A DNA stretch of 64,000 nt from Agapanthus africanus (Eukaryota; Streptophyta; Magnoliopsida; Asparagales; Amaryllidaceae): NCBI GenBank assembly GCA_030015575.1, contig CM057339.1, forward strand, positions 778,302,809 through 778,366,808, given 5' to 3'. Under the pieces are notes generated by a model, which did no database searches, had not been told where the DNA came from, and saw only the letters and a program-made list of their open reading frames with translations. Below are positions 35,601 to 46,409 of the stretch, one piece after another (position 1 is the stretch's first letter; each line of letters opens with the position of its first letter). The position numbers were made by a program, and so were the translations under genes.

Positions 35601-37940
35601 ACTAAAGACAAATAAAGGGATTTGGAGAGAAGGCAAATAAAATATACGGTTGAAGTCATGAATTGGATTATGGAAGAGGCATTGCTATGAATACCAGGAT
35701 ACCCCTACGAAACATTTTTATGTTTCAGTGCATTGTTAAAGAAAAACTGTTTTCCCGATTAGATACTTACTCCAAGGGTATGTATTTACCAAGTTTCATT
35801 CTCATATCTGTATGGTTTTACAGATGATGAGTAGGAGTAAGTTATTGGCAATTAGGTGATTATCCTCATTATATCGGAATTCGTTGTAATTGGTGATATT
35901 TGAGGAAATCGCCAGGGTACAGTTTTCAACCTACGACGCACAGGTTTTGAGTTGTTTAACTCAGCAGACTTATACAGAGTATTGTATGTTGTCCAAGTGT
36001 CCATCAGGACAAAGGGGTAGGTCCTCGTACTGTGTTCTGTTTACTTATGACTTCTCTAGTTTTTTAGATAAGTGTTTCGTAGAAATACAAGGTTTAAGTT
36101 TTGAGAAGTTGTGGGTATAAGAATAAAGTAGAGAACCAGGTATCACAAGTATCGGGATTCTTCAAAGAGATCGAAGATGTAGATTCTTGTGATTGGTATT
36201 CAGATGATAGTGATGGTTTTGAGAAACGTATTTCTCTTTCAGGTTACTCATAATTGGATGGATTCCTAAGTTGAGTAATGCTGATTAGCCTCTTTCCATT
36301 AAGTTGATATGCACTGGAGACAGCTGCATGATTTGAATAAGGTTCCAATTAAATAAGTGCCAAAGTTTCTATATTATATATAGAATAGTTCGTACCTTAA
36401 AAGATGTTAAGGTACGGGGAGTTGTCCAGCTTATGCTTAAAACCAGACTCTGGATAACTCAGGGCACGTTTCTGTAATGGCTGTTTGTGGGTTGACCCTG
36501 GTTATGACGAGGGTTGATATTCTACCATTTGGAAGATCAATAGTGATATTGTTCTTAACTCGCCACAGTTTAAGTAAAATGGATTTTTTTTTCAGAAAAC
36601 AATAGTGGGAGTATGGTAGAACTGGAAGTGATTCCAGAACCGCAAACGATTACGGAAAATTTAATAGGACCTAAACATTCAATCTGGTTTGACATTCCAT
36701 TAGCCACTCCGCAGATATGGTGGGTAACCTCAGACACCCGAGAGGTACTTCGGTAGGCTCAAGGACGGTGACAGGGAGGTTCTTATCTACCCAGACTTGA
36801 CACTACTGTTGTTCCAAGCTATGAGACCCGGTAGGAGGGTTGTCATAATCAGTGGGAGCATCGGAAGCATAGTGGACAAGATGCTTATGTCTATTTATAG
36901 ACTAGAGCAGTTATAGCGGAGATAGATCATCTATTTTTGATGTGACAGTCATGGTTTTGACTTCAATCAAAATAAGGGATGGATCTGTTAAGAAGGTAGT
37001 AGGGTGTGATGTCATGGTATCTGGATGACATACACAGAGTAGGAAGTAAAATTCCTATACTACGATCGGTTGTACTGTGGTCGTGACACAGTTGTTTCTC
37101 CAGACAGGATATGGATATAATACTTGACATTCTGGTTTCTAGATCTATGGTTTTAGATATGGATTTGGGTAGTTTCCCAATGTGGGTACTTTGACAGTAT
37201 TCTAATGGTTTTTAGAATAGATGACTCCTAGCATGGTGGTGTACCTGCAGGTGATGGAGTCACCCTCTCTAAAGGTGTCTTACAGACTAAAGGGGAGAGG
37301 GATGTGCATGATTGGCAGATCACTTTCTTAGGCAATTGAGTCAATCATAAGATGTCAAGTACCACACCAGATGTTGTTTTTGCACTAGATGCAATAAGTT
37401 TGTATTAATCCAATCCTGGAGAAACATAAGGAAGCAGTTATAGAACATAAGTACATGTTCTACGGATTTGATGACGGCAGCCTCTTTCGGGAGACGGTTA
37501 TCATTCCAGGCTTCAAAGGTGACATGGTTGATAGAGAGATTGTCAGAGTTATAGTTTTTCCCTCTGACGAAGAGGGACAGTATTATGGACAGGTGGTCCA
37601 AGAGGATACTGTGGGAGGTATGGTGCCGAATACTGATTAGGTTCAGTGATCGATACAGTCTAAGAAGTTTGGATTTGGAGTTCATTTATGATCTAGGTCC
37701 CATCAGATATCCAGACATATTCTAAGACATGTATTACTCGATTCGGGAGATGGCTTTCTCCGCGAACTTAAGATTTAGAGAGGTATTGAAAGAAACATCT
37801 AGGCGGATCCACTCACTGAGGCTATTTCTCGAACACAATAGTTTTACAAACAGGCTTTGTGAAACTGATTAGTAGAGGAGTTGGATGTTCGGTTTCACAC
37901 GGGCTGTGAGTAGTCGACATTGCAATAATTAGCCTTGAGT
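32617..37940 (+). other. LARD-2 internal region, non-coding
   Basis: It is collinear with LARD-1 internal DNA, with the same duplicated blocks at about 35,130-35,360 and 35,420-35,650 and again near 34,010-34,290. The GC-rich module at 32,794-32,830 (GCCGCG/CGCGGC arms) closely matches the Athila LTR module at 12,155-12,190. The three places that hold identical 15-mers in LARD-1 differ from one another here. A 61-codon frame at 37,455-37,640 is shared with LARD-1. Confidence 0.8.
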
Positions 37941-37953
37941 GCAAGTGGGAGAT
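37941..37953 (+). other. LARD-2 polypurine tract
   Basis: GCAAGTGGGAGAT directly before the 3' LTR TGTTGG. Confidence 0.87.
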
Positions 37954-40049
37954 TGTTGGAGATAGTGCCCTCATAGTCAATTTTTGGATCGCAGGTACGT
38001 GATTGCAATGATTGCGGAGGACCTATACTGGTAGGACAGTCTTACTCAAGATGATAGTATGCTATCTGGTTTGCCTTTATCAGTCGTGTATATGTTCAGG
38101 TGACTGATTACATGTTACACTTTGATAGAGCCCTTAGGATCTTGCTTTACCACCAACAGTATGATGGTGATCATATACGTGAGAGTTGGGTGGTTTATAT
38201 GCATATCCTTAATTGTGGTCCCTAGTCGTGGGAGTTTCGAGACAGGGCATCGATACTCCGGAGTAGACTAGTGTATACAGTCGAGACCCCGACGAGGGGC
38301 GGTGGCCGGTCTCACAAGCCACTGGTGTCAGTTGGATCACCTAAGATGTATACAGGTGCTCATTGGGTTATGAGTACACCGGACAGGACTCGCCGGGAAT
38401 CTGCTAGTTAGTACTATATCTATCGTCAGATAGCAGTTCCCTAGTGACATGTGTACATGTTAGTTCATCGACCTGAGGTCGTCATTTGTCTCGTGTGAAT
38501 TCCCACTGTGCTTTGATTTCTACCCTACCACGGCTCAAAGGAGTCGTGCAAACAGGTAGTTTTTGGGTACAGTCCCGAGCCATATAGAGGCACGTGAGCG
38601 GATCGGCAGGGGATTCGTCTCTCCCGGTATTGGGGGCGAGATCGTGCTGTGTCTAGGAGAGCCATTACACAAAGCCCACGGCCGTGGCAGGAGATTTACT
38701 GGTAGGTGCTCCAGTAGTATCTCAGGGTGTTATTGGGCTTCACTCCGACACGACTTATACTTCTATTGGGGGTCTGACGTTACTAGCCCCCTAGGCAGAT
38801 ATGCGATACTCATAGACGAACGGACTGGACTGTATATACATTGTCACTGTTAGGCTCAGTAGGATTTCTGGATGAGTTCGCTCATCAGCCTCCCTTGAGG
38901 TCAGTCCATGGGCAGCCGTTACGCATTGCTAGTGCCGCTGACGGTTTGTGGTTAAACCCACTGCTAGGGTACTGACGAGTCATTAGAGTCCCCCACAGAC
39001 AGTTTCCTAAGTTCGGGCGAAACGTTGCAGAGGCCGTATGGTTTTATGGCAGGGTTCGGAAAATGCACGTGCGTTTACGCACGTGTCGGTTTTCGGGCAG
39101 ATGATACTGGTCGGCTTTGGTTTAAGCCGGATCCGAGTATTGTATTGAGTAGATATAATATCTTTGTCTCAGTTGCATTTGTATTCGGTCGTAATACAAA
39201 TACGGGTATATTTATACAGTTACGGGGTTATCCTGAAAGTCGTTTCAGGATCACTTTTGGAAGTTGCCAGTTTCCAGTTTTCTATCAGCCGTCTTTTAAC
39301 ATTCGGTTAAAGACGGATTTATCTTTTCTTGGATGAGGGTGAGTCATGCTTCTAGAAGGTTCTAGAAATGGTGACTAGGGTGATGAGGTGTATTATGACT
39401 CATGCTTTGACATTAATGATTCTTGTTTATCCTTAGGATATTTGTTTTTGATATTTTTGTGAGGATAAGCTTCTTGTTTATGGTCAACTCCTTGATTGCT
39501 CCTACACTCACCCTCCTCCTCCATATAAGTGGCCGGCCCCTTCCCCCTCCACACACACTCTCACTTGATGTTTTCATTTGGTAAAAAGATTATGATAGAT
39601 TTTGGGGTGTATGGAATTTCACAGCTCATTTCATTCCATCACCCGATTCGAGTGGCAACTTCATTAACCGATCGTCCACGGATTTGGACGAAGTGAGACA
39701 AAGTCATCTACTCATTCTCTACATCATTCTTAGTCGTCTCTTTTAGCAAACTTGACGACCGAGTTGCTCGAGTCAGAGGCGGGAGCCCGTTTAAAGAATC
39801 GTTGACGTGGTGCCACCTGGACGAGCAGATCGGAGATCGACGAGATTGGAGCAGCCGCAACGGAGCGTAGGATGATGGTTAAAGAACGAAGGACTCGGAT
39901 CGTTCGGTATAACCTTTCTACACTCTTTACAGTTTGTTAGTTTAGCAATAATGGCAGATCCGGGTTAAATTATACGATAGCGCCAGTTAAAAAGTTTTTG
40001 TTCCGCATTTGGCGTCTGTAGACGGCCGGGGCGCTACCGTAGACTTACA
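37954..40049 (+). repeat. LARD-2 3' LTR
   Basis: 2,096 bp, nearly identical to 30,500-32,596; its end TTACA is followed by ATGTG. Confidence 0.93.
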
Positions 40050-40054
40050 ATGTG
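40050..40054. repeat. Target-site duplication ATGTG, right copy (LARD-2)
   Basis: Matches 30,495-30,499. Confidence 0.93.
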
Positions 40055-40439
40055 GGCATTCCACAATTATTTTCTTATTTGCAGAGCTTAGCTCTGATTT
40101 GATGTTTTAAAGCTTCCTTCATTAGGAATTTTGGGAATTTTATCCCATTAATTTTCTCTCCTAGTTCTTGAGTATTTTTCTCTTTAGGGTTTTCAAGGTT
40201 TTAATCCCTGTCTCTGGATTTGAGAAATTTTCTAAAAAGTGACCCACTTTTCGGGATATTAGGAGTTTAACTCCATCCGCTTATTTAATGAGAATCCTTT
40301 TTGATTCCCACAATGGGCACATGTTCTATCATTAGTGAGCCGTCACTTTGATTTCATGGGGTCCACTAGCTTTGGAGTTAGTAGTCCCACAAAATAAATT
40401 CACTTCCATTTTCCTGATGATTCTTTTGTCCTTTTCCAG
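40055..40439 (+). repeat. Palindrome array, continuation up to PMD start
   Basis: This is the same kind of sequence as 28,028-30,420, resumed after LARD-2. Perfect dyads: 40,082-40,096 CAGAGCT/AGCTCTG, 40,235-40,251 AAAAGTG/CACTTTT, 40,262-40,274 GGAGTT/AACTCC. It ends in a pyrimidine-rich run and an AG at 40,438-40,439 that looks like a splice acceptor six bases before the PMD start codon. Confidence 0.7.
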
Positions 40440-42249
40440 GTACAATGACTTCAATTCACTACTTCCCTTATACTCGTTTAGAAGCCACTTTCCCCCAATC
40501 ACCTTCGGACGAGGAAGTGAAAGCCATGATCAAGAGACATGACAAGAATGAAAAGAGCCTCCTTTTATGGGGGACCTGGTATGGTCATATTATAAGGGGG
40601 CATCGTAGCTTCAGATGTGGGGAACCAACAGAGCTTATCTGCTCCATCCAGTATACAGAGCGTCTGCGTACTGCTTACGCGATGAAAGCGGTTAACTGGA
40701 CCCCTGAAGGTCGGCTTGACCCATCATATGTGGGCATACCCAACTAACTTCCGGAAGCTATTGACATTCTAGAGTGCCGAATATTCCAGGGAAAAGCTCG
40801 ACCCTGGGGGAAAGTCAATAAGATAGGCGTTATCCCACGGCATCCAGTGGGCTATCTCTATTGGGCTTGCTACATTCTCTCTGCCCAACGATCGCGGTTA
40901 CAGAAGGTTGGTCTGTACTAGGCCGTATACGCTTCGTTGTTTTATTACCATGCTCCCCATGTGTGGTGGATTAAGGCTTTTGCAAATCAATGGAATCTCC
41001 CTACGCATAAATTTCTATTGGGGGACCAAGATGTTTCTATTTCGCTGGAAGAGTTCAGAGAAGTTTTTGGACTGCCGATCATGGGAGAGAATTATGAGGA
41101 GTTCCTACCCCCGGACGAGTACATTTTTGCTACAACGCCAGTTATGCGGGATGGCTTAATGGCTGAGAATGCCGTTCGGCATAAATATCCAGGTCTGATC
41201 AAGGTATTGAACATCCATGATAGCCTATTTGTGGCATCCTAAAGGCAAGGAGTCAGCTTCGGAGATTTCATCGTTTGCTTCCTTCGTGCCGATGTTCTAT
41301 CTAAAAAGGCCCCCCCCCCCCGAAATTTGCAAAGATTAAAAATCCCCTTGGGTTTGGCTTAACGACACTATCGACCAATGAGGAAGATTTTCCGCGGTTC
41401 TATATTTTGATCACATCGGCCGTTGTTTTTGAAGATATTGCTGCCGCTGGCATAGACGAAGAAACATTCTTTATAGGTTTCATCAATCTTTGGCTCAGTT
41501 GGTTCGCGATGCCTATCCATCGATGCTTTATGAGGGCCTCTGTCTTCTACCCTATGTACCGTATAGCCGAGAGAGCACGACTAGCTATTGGCGTTGCGGG
41601 GTTATCTCACTTATATCACGGCTTGAGCACTACTACCAATACTTCGAATCCGACCATAGATCCTGTGAACTTCTCTCTCCCCTAATTCACATCCTGAATT
41701 GAGATGCACGTATTAGGTCATTTGCTGTGCACCAAAGGCCTAATTTTTATGAGTCATATACTTTCCCACGGATTATGAAGCAAGTTGATGCCTCTGCTCC
41801 TGATCCGACACAGTTGGGGGCTATGTGCATACTGCTTTGCCCGTACTAGAATGAAGGCGGCATGGTTTTTACTGATCAAGTTCATTCTGTGCCAACAAGG
41901 GCCACTCAGAAGCTGTATGATGTGCTGAAGAAGGAGAGTTCTGAAGCATAAGGAGATCATGCATCTCTACTCCATCAGACCTAACTTTTGGTATTTCGGT
42001 TGGATGACGCTACCTTATTCATGCGATACAACCCCAAAGCTTTGCCCAACAGTTAGGTTATGATCAAGGCGTGCCCCTTGAAGCATTTTGGTTGAGCCTG
42101 TTACCTCGCTGGAGACTTCCCGTGATATTATTCACCACTCTATGCATCTGAACACCGGCTCTCATTTTATGATCTCCGAGCCGGATTGCTTTCCAAGGTC
42201 TTTGGTTCCTTACAAGTGTTAGTATCAGCATAAGGTAGGTCTAATCATT

Positions 42250-43001
42250 ATGGAGGAAAGATGGGTGCTTCTCATGCAGAGGGTCCCTATGCCTGCCCGC
42301 GCCATTGACACTCCGCTACGACCGCGATCGGTCGTCCGTCCACCTTTAAGGGAAAGTGATGCGGTGGTTATTCTGAAGGCTCGTCCAGCGGTGCCGGCTC
42401 CTTGTGCTGCTGGTAAGAAAGTTCGCATTGAACCTGATACAGAGACCCCACATGCCAAAGAGGCCGCGGCGTTATCCGAGTCGAATCTTGAAGCTGAGAT
42501 CGGGCAACACTGTCCGAAAATGCCAAGGGGGAGGAAACGTTCCTTCATGAGCATTAGCTCAGGCCCCCAAAAGAGAAAGAGGTCCGCCATGTGTCTAATC
42601 GATGCCTTGCTCTAGCCCGAATCTCCTGCTCCTGATGTTGACTGTGTGCTTGCTCATGAACTAGACGATGGCCTTCTTTTTCCCGATATGTCCGCCGAGG
42701 AGACTGCTCATCTTGCTGAAGCTCTCAATAGGTCACAGGATCAAACCCAGAAAATGCACCCTCATATGGGACGCCTCGCTCCCGTTGTTTTCCGAGACGT
42801 TGATCTGCCTTCTTTTGCGCCTCCGGTAGCCCCTTTAACACTGTTAGAGGAAATGGCTCTGAAACATATCCGCCGCTTATGAAGATAAAACTTCTCTGAA
42901 AGCAGATAGAGCTCTTTTTTCAATCGAAGCCTGGCGGGTGTGGTTAACAAGAAAAGAGCAGCGACTTGAGGAAGCTATATTTCAGGCTCATTGGCGCATC
43001 G
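42250..43001 (+). pseudogene. PMD gene: disordered middle region
   Basis: A frame of 121 codons (42,250-42,612) with Arg/Pro/Ala-rich low complexity and a KKRKRS-like basic patch (RGRKRSFMS, QKRKRSAMC), possibly a nuclear localisation signal, is followed by an acidic stretch (HELDDGLLFPDMSAEE) to 42,880 and a helical segment (LTRKEQRLEEAIFQAHWR) that ends at a GT donor at 43,002. Stops at 42,613 and 42,880 show decay. Confidence 0.5.
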
Positions 43002-43183
43002 GTATATATCTTTTCACGTCATTTTTAGCAAATGGTTTATACTGCTCTCATCCTTACATTCTTTTTCCTACAGGAACTTCTACGACGGGCATGGTTTCGA
43101 GCCCACAGCATACCCTGAAGCTTTTAACCATCAACAGACTCCATAAATATCACTGGTGGTGCACCAAAGATATAGAGGATGTT

Positions 43184-43188
43184 CTTGA
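43184..43188. repeat. Target-site duplication CTTGA, left copy (solo LTR)
   Basis: Repeated at 45,134-45,138. Confidence 0.88.
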
Positions 43189-45133
43189 TGTTGGATATAG
43201 TACCCTCAAGGTAATTATTGTGATCGCAAGTAGGCGATTATGATAATTGAGTGAGGACCTATACAGGTATAAAAGTCTTACTTAAGATGATAATATTCTA
43301 TCTGGTTTATCTTCATCATTGATGAAGCCCGTAGGACTGTTGCTTGATGACCAGCATTATGATGGCAATCATATATATGAGAGTTGGGTTGTCTATAAGC
43401 ACATCCTTAAATGTCCCTAGTCATGGGAGAATCGAGACTGGGCATCGATATTCCAGAGTAGACTAGTGAAAACACTTCTAGACCCTGACGAGGGGCGGTG
43501 GCCGGTCTCACAAGCCATTGGTGTTGTGTTACCTAAGATAGTTTACACGTACTCACCGGAGGTGAGTATACTGGATGGACTCATCGAGAACTTCTAGATG
43601 GTATTATACTTATCATCAGATGGAAGTTCTTAGGTGGCATGAGTACAGGTTAGTTCTTTGACCTGAAGTCGTCATTTGTCTCATGTGAGTTCCTACTGTA
43701 CTTTGATTACTACCCTAGCATGGCTCGAAGGAGTCGTGCAAACAAGTTTTAGTTGGGTACAGTCCCGAGCTACATGGAGGCGGTGGTCTACTGTCAAGGA
43801 TTCGTCTCTCCTGGTATTAGGAGTCGATGCCGCGCTGTGTTCAGTTGGCTATCATCAGAAATCCGTGGCCACGGTGGGTGAGATTTACTGATAGTTGATC
43901 AGTAGTATCTCAGTTGGTGATGAGCTTGACTTAGACACGACTTATCGGATTAGTAGGGGTCTGACGTTATCCACCTCTAGACCCGATATATGATACTCTT
44001 TGATGAAAAGACCGGACTGTACGGAGATTGTCATATTCAGGCTCAGTAGGGTAAGAACGTACTTGATTGTTGACCCCCTTTCAACAAGTACCTGGGTAGC
44101 TGTTACGTACAGCTAGTGCCGTTGACGTGCTTGTGATTATACCTACTGTCAGCGTATTGTCGAGTCTTTAGAGTCCCACACTGAGGGTTTTTCCGGTTCA
44201 GGCGACAGATGTAGGAGCTGTACGTTGGTACGTGCAGGGGTCCGATTAAATACGTGTATGCGATACACGAACTTTAATCGGACGGCTGATAATACTAGTC
44301 GGCTTAGGATTAAGCCGGATTATTAAATCAGGTTTTGATTTAATAATTTATATATGTATTTTGATACATATATTTTAGAATTATTGTTCACTATTTATTT
44401 TTCTCTTTGGTGATATCCGTATTGTTATATGGATACGCGTATATGTAGCGATAGATATACTAGGTGAAGTATTCCGTATTTATACGGGAATGCTTCTAGA
44501 AGAAGAACATCTCATATTTGATTTTCATTTTTATAAAATTAAATGGGAAATGAGGTGTTAAGTAAGGTTTTAAATGAAGCATGGTTGCATATGTGTAGAA
44601 TGGTATGGTTTTGGAATTTATTGTTGATTTGATTTGGTTCACTATTGAACCATGGTTGATAAATGCAAAGCCATCCATTCTTTGTTTCACTTGATGATTC
44701 TCTTCATGCTCCATAAGCTCATGCTTCATGCTTTCTCTTCTCCTTCAACTTCTTCTTCTTGCTCTCTATTTTTGAGCAAGGGTATTGAGAGAAAAATATT
44801 TAGTGAAGTATTCCTACATCACCGACCATCCAAATCTAGCGAGTTTGGATCGTCGGTTAGAGCCTCCTCTGCATTCCATCGGGTGGATCGTCTTTGGAAA
44901 GGGTGGTCGATTCTCAAGCGCGATCCTGGCGGCTACGATCTTAGAGGGGTCTTCCATAATTGGGTGGATACGCGATAAATATTTTATTTCTTCAACCATT
45001 GCATGTTTTAGATTTCAAGTTTAGGGTGTTTAGATCGACTCCTCGGGTGTGCACATTCGGTGCCCGTAAAAAGTTTTTGTTTTCGCTTCCGCCTTGCCCG
45101 CGGCCTCTGCGGTGCGGGCGCCGGACTCCAACA
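43189..45133 (+). mobile_element. Solo LTR related to the LARD family
   Basis: It starts TGTTGGATATAGTACCCTC and aligns with the LARD LTR along most of its length (for example the GACGAGGGGCGGTGGCCGGT block near 43,488), ends CTCCAACA and is flanked by CTTGA on both sides. The 1,945-bp length and strong divergence suggest a related, older subfamily. It sits inside a PMD exon: the reading frame DIEDVLD before it continues as AVAPSAQSRRSIK after it if one duplication copy is skipped. It carries its own hairpin at 44,241-44,282. The internal region was probably removed by LTR-LTR recombination. Confidence 0.9.
44241..44282. repeat. Two-stem hairpin in solo LTR
   Basis: Outer arms TCCGATTAAA and TTTAATCGGA (10 bp) and inner arms CGTGTAT and ATACACG (7 bp) around GCG. 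The matching LARD LTR position (31,605-31,640) has different stem sequences that also pair. Confidence 0.9.
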
Positions 45134-45138
45134 CTTGA
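45134..45138. repeat. Target-site duplication CTTGA, right copy (solo LTR)
   Basis: Matches 43,184-43,188. Confidence 0.88.
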
Positions 45139-45226
45139 TGCTGTCGCCCCTTCAGCCCAGAGTAGGAGGAGTATTAAAGGTAATCTTATACTTTACTCCC
45201 TTTCATTTGACAATCTTTCAATAGGC

Positions 45227-45230
<4 letters not shown>

Positions 45231-45260
<30 letters not shown>
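45231..45260 (+). repeat. CT microsatellite in a PMD intron
   Basis: About 14 CT units followed by TTTTATGGTGTTTTCAG; it serves as the polypyrimidine tract of the presumed intron ending at 45,276. Confidence 0.9.
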
Positions 45261-45264
<4 letters not shown>

Positions 45265-45631
45265 TGGTGTTTTCAGAGCTGTAGGAGTTGGCTTCTTCCA
45301 TTTTGGACCGTTCTCCAGAGGAGACATTCTCGCGTCTATTTGGTATGGTGGCTTCGCATGTGATACCTCTCCAGCGTATCATCCTTTTTTCTGGACATGG
45401 TCGGTATCTTTTATCTCTTTTTATTATTCTTTCTAAAGCGATACTGACATAATCGTTTGACTGTAGTCTTGCAATCCGATGATGAAGTTGAGGTTTTGGA
45501 CGGACCTGGAGATATCCTGGGTTTTCCCCTGTGACCGTGGGTGAGTGACACCTTGGTCCTTGTATTATTTTATTTATCGTTCATCTTGGAGATGCATCTA
45601 ACCTTCTTATGTTTTCCTTATCTTGACACAG

Positions 45632-46338
45632 TTCTGCCGGCCCTGACCCCATTTGAGTATCACGTTCGTATGCCCGAGGCTCCTTATACATGGCATATAT
45701 CTACTAAAAGGATGGTGAGAAATAGCCTATTCTCACCGACCGATCTTATTGAAGACCTTCGCACCGGTACTTCGGTCTTTGCAGAGGAGTTTGCCACCGA
45801 AGCTAATGCTTCTTTATCTGTCCCTTCCACCTACCATGATGATGTGCTGATGCATACTTGGGTTGAATATTACCGGCGAGTGGAGTCCCTTCTTCATGAG
45901 CTTGAACACAGACGCCTTCCCTTGGACATATCATCTCTGAAAGCTAGGTTGAATGAATGGATCGAGAGATATAGCGCCAACCTCCGATCTTATGAGAATA
46001 TGCTGACCCAGATGTTTTTAGAGGGGGAGCTATCTTCGAAGGCTTTGGAAGACCTCCAAGCTCAACTTGCGGCTATTGCCACCTGGGCTTATAAGATCTT
46101 GCGAGCCCTCCAACAGGTCATAACAGAAGTGGTGTCTCTTGATAGAGCTGTTAGCTTTACAAAGGAAATGGTGGAGGGTCACAAAGCTACTGAAAATAAG
46201 CTTGAGTGCCGATTCACATTGTACCAACAATAGCAAGAACAAGAAGGGGCTCAGCATGCTATGCTGACAGGGCTTGAAACAGAGGTTAAACAGAGGAGCG
46301 ACTATTGGGTTAGCCTGTTGAATAACCGACCATCTTAG
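45632..46338 (+). pseudogene. PMD gene: C-terminal coiled-coil exon
   Basis: The exon follows an AG at 45,630-45,631 and reads VLPALTPFEYHVRMPEAPY onward, then long amphipathic helices (about 45,850-46,230) with regular Leu/Ala heptads such as LLHELEHRRLPLD and ALEDLQAQLAAIATWAYK. A TAG at 46,231 (probably a former CAG) interrupts the frame, which then continues in phase to a stop at 46,336-46,338. This tail type is common in transposon-borne PMD proteins and suggests oligomerisation. An AATAAA lies 66 bases downstream. Confidence 0.65.
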
Positions 46339-46403
46339 ACTTTTTCCTTTATTGTATTCTTCCCTCTTTTTAGAATGTACCTCTCAGCCATTTTTCATTA
46401 ATG

Positions 46404-46409
46404 AATAAA
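46404..46409 (+). terminator. Possible polyadenylation signal of PMD gene
   Basis: AATAAA in a T-rich context shortly after the final stop codon. Confidence 0.45.

Larger units (their letters stand above)
30500..40049 (+). mobile_element. LARD-2: complete non-autonomous LTR retrotransposon
   Basis: A 9,550-bp sister of LARD-1 in the opposite orientation: LTRs 30,500-32,596 and 37,954-40,049, primer site 32,598-32,616, purine tract 37,941-37,953, duplication ATGTG. The internal 5.36 kb aligns along its length with LARD-1 but encodes no recognisable gag or pol. The first ~150 bp of its LTRs differ at about 3%. It lies in the palindrome-rich flank upstream of the PMD gene. Confidence 0.93.
40445..46338 (+). 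pseudogene. Plant-mobile-domain (PMD) gene, intron-containing, disrupted
   Basis: The frame opens MTSIHYFPYTRLEATFPQ at 40,445. The PMD signature is at about 40,960-41,120: APHVWWIKAFANQWNLPTHK, then LGDQDVSISLEEFREVFGLP and IMGENYEEFLPPDEYIF, followed at 41,407-41,685 by TFFIGFINLWLSWFAMPI and AERARLAIGVAGLSHLYHGL. Downstream come a basic, disordered stretch (42,250-42,880) and a final exon (45,632-46,338) rich in heptads. GT-AG introns fit at 43,002-43,073, 45,180-45,276, 45,404-45,466 and 45,541-45,631. It is dead: stops near 40,745, 40,919 and 46,231, a shift at the C12 run 41,310-41,321, and a solo LTR in one exon. PMD proteins occur as plant nuclear genes and as passengers in transposons; the flanks favour the latter. 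Confidence 0.75.

Noticed and set aside
41490-41702. Frame with LCLLPYVPYSREST overlapping the PMD segment
   Set aside because: The overlapping frame at 41,407-41,685 carries the conserved PMD wording, so this one is a shadow.
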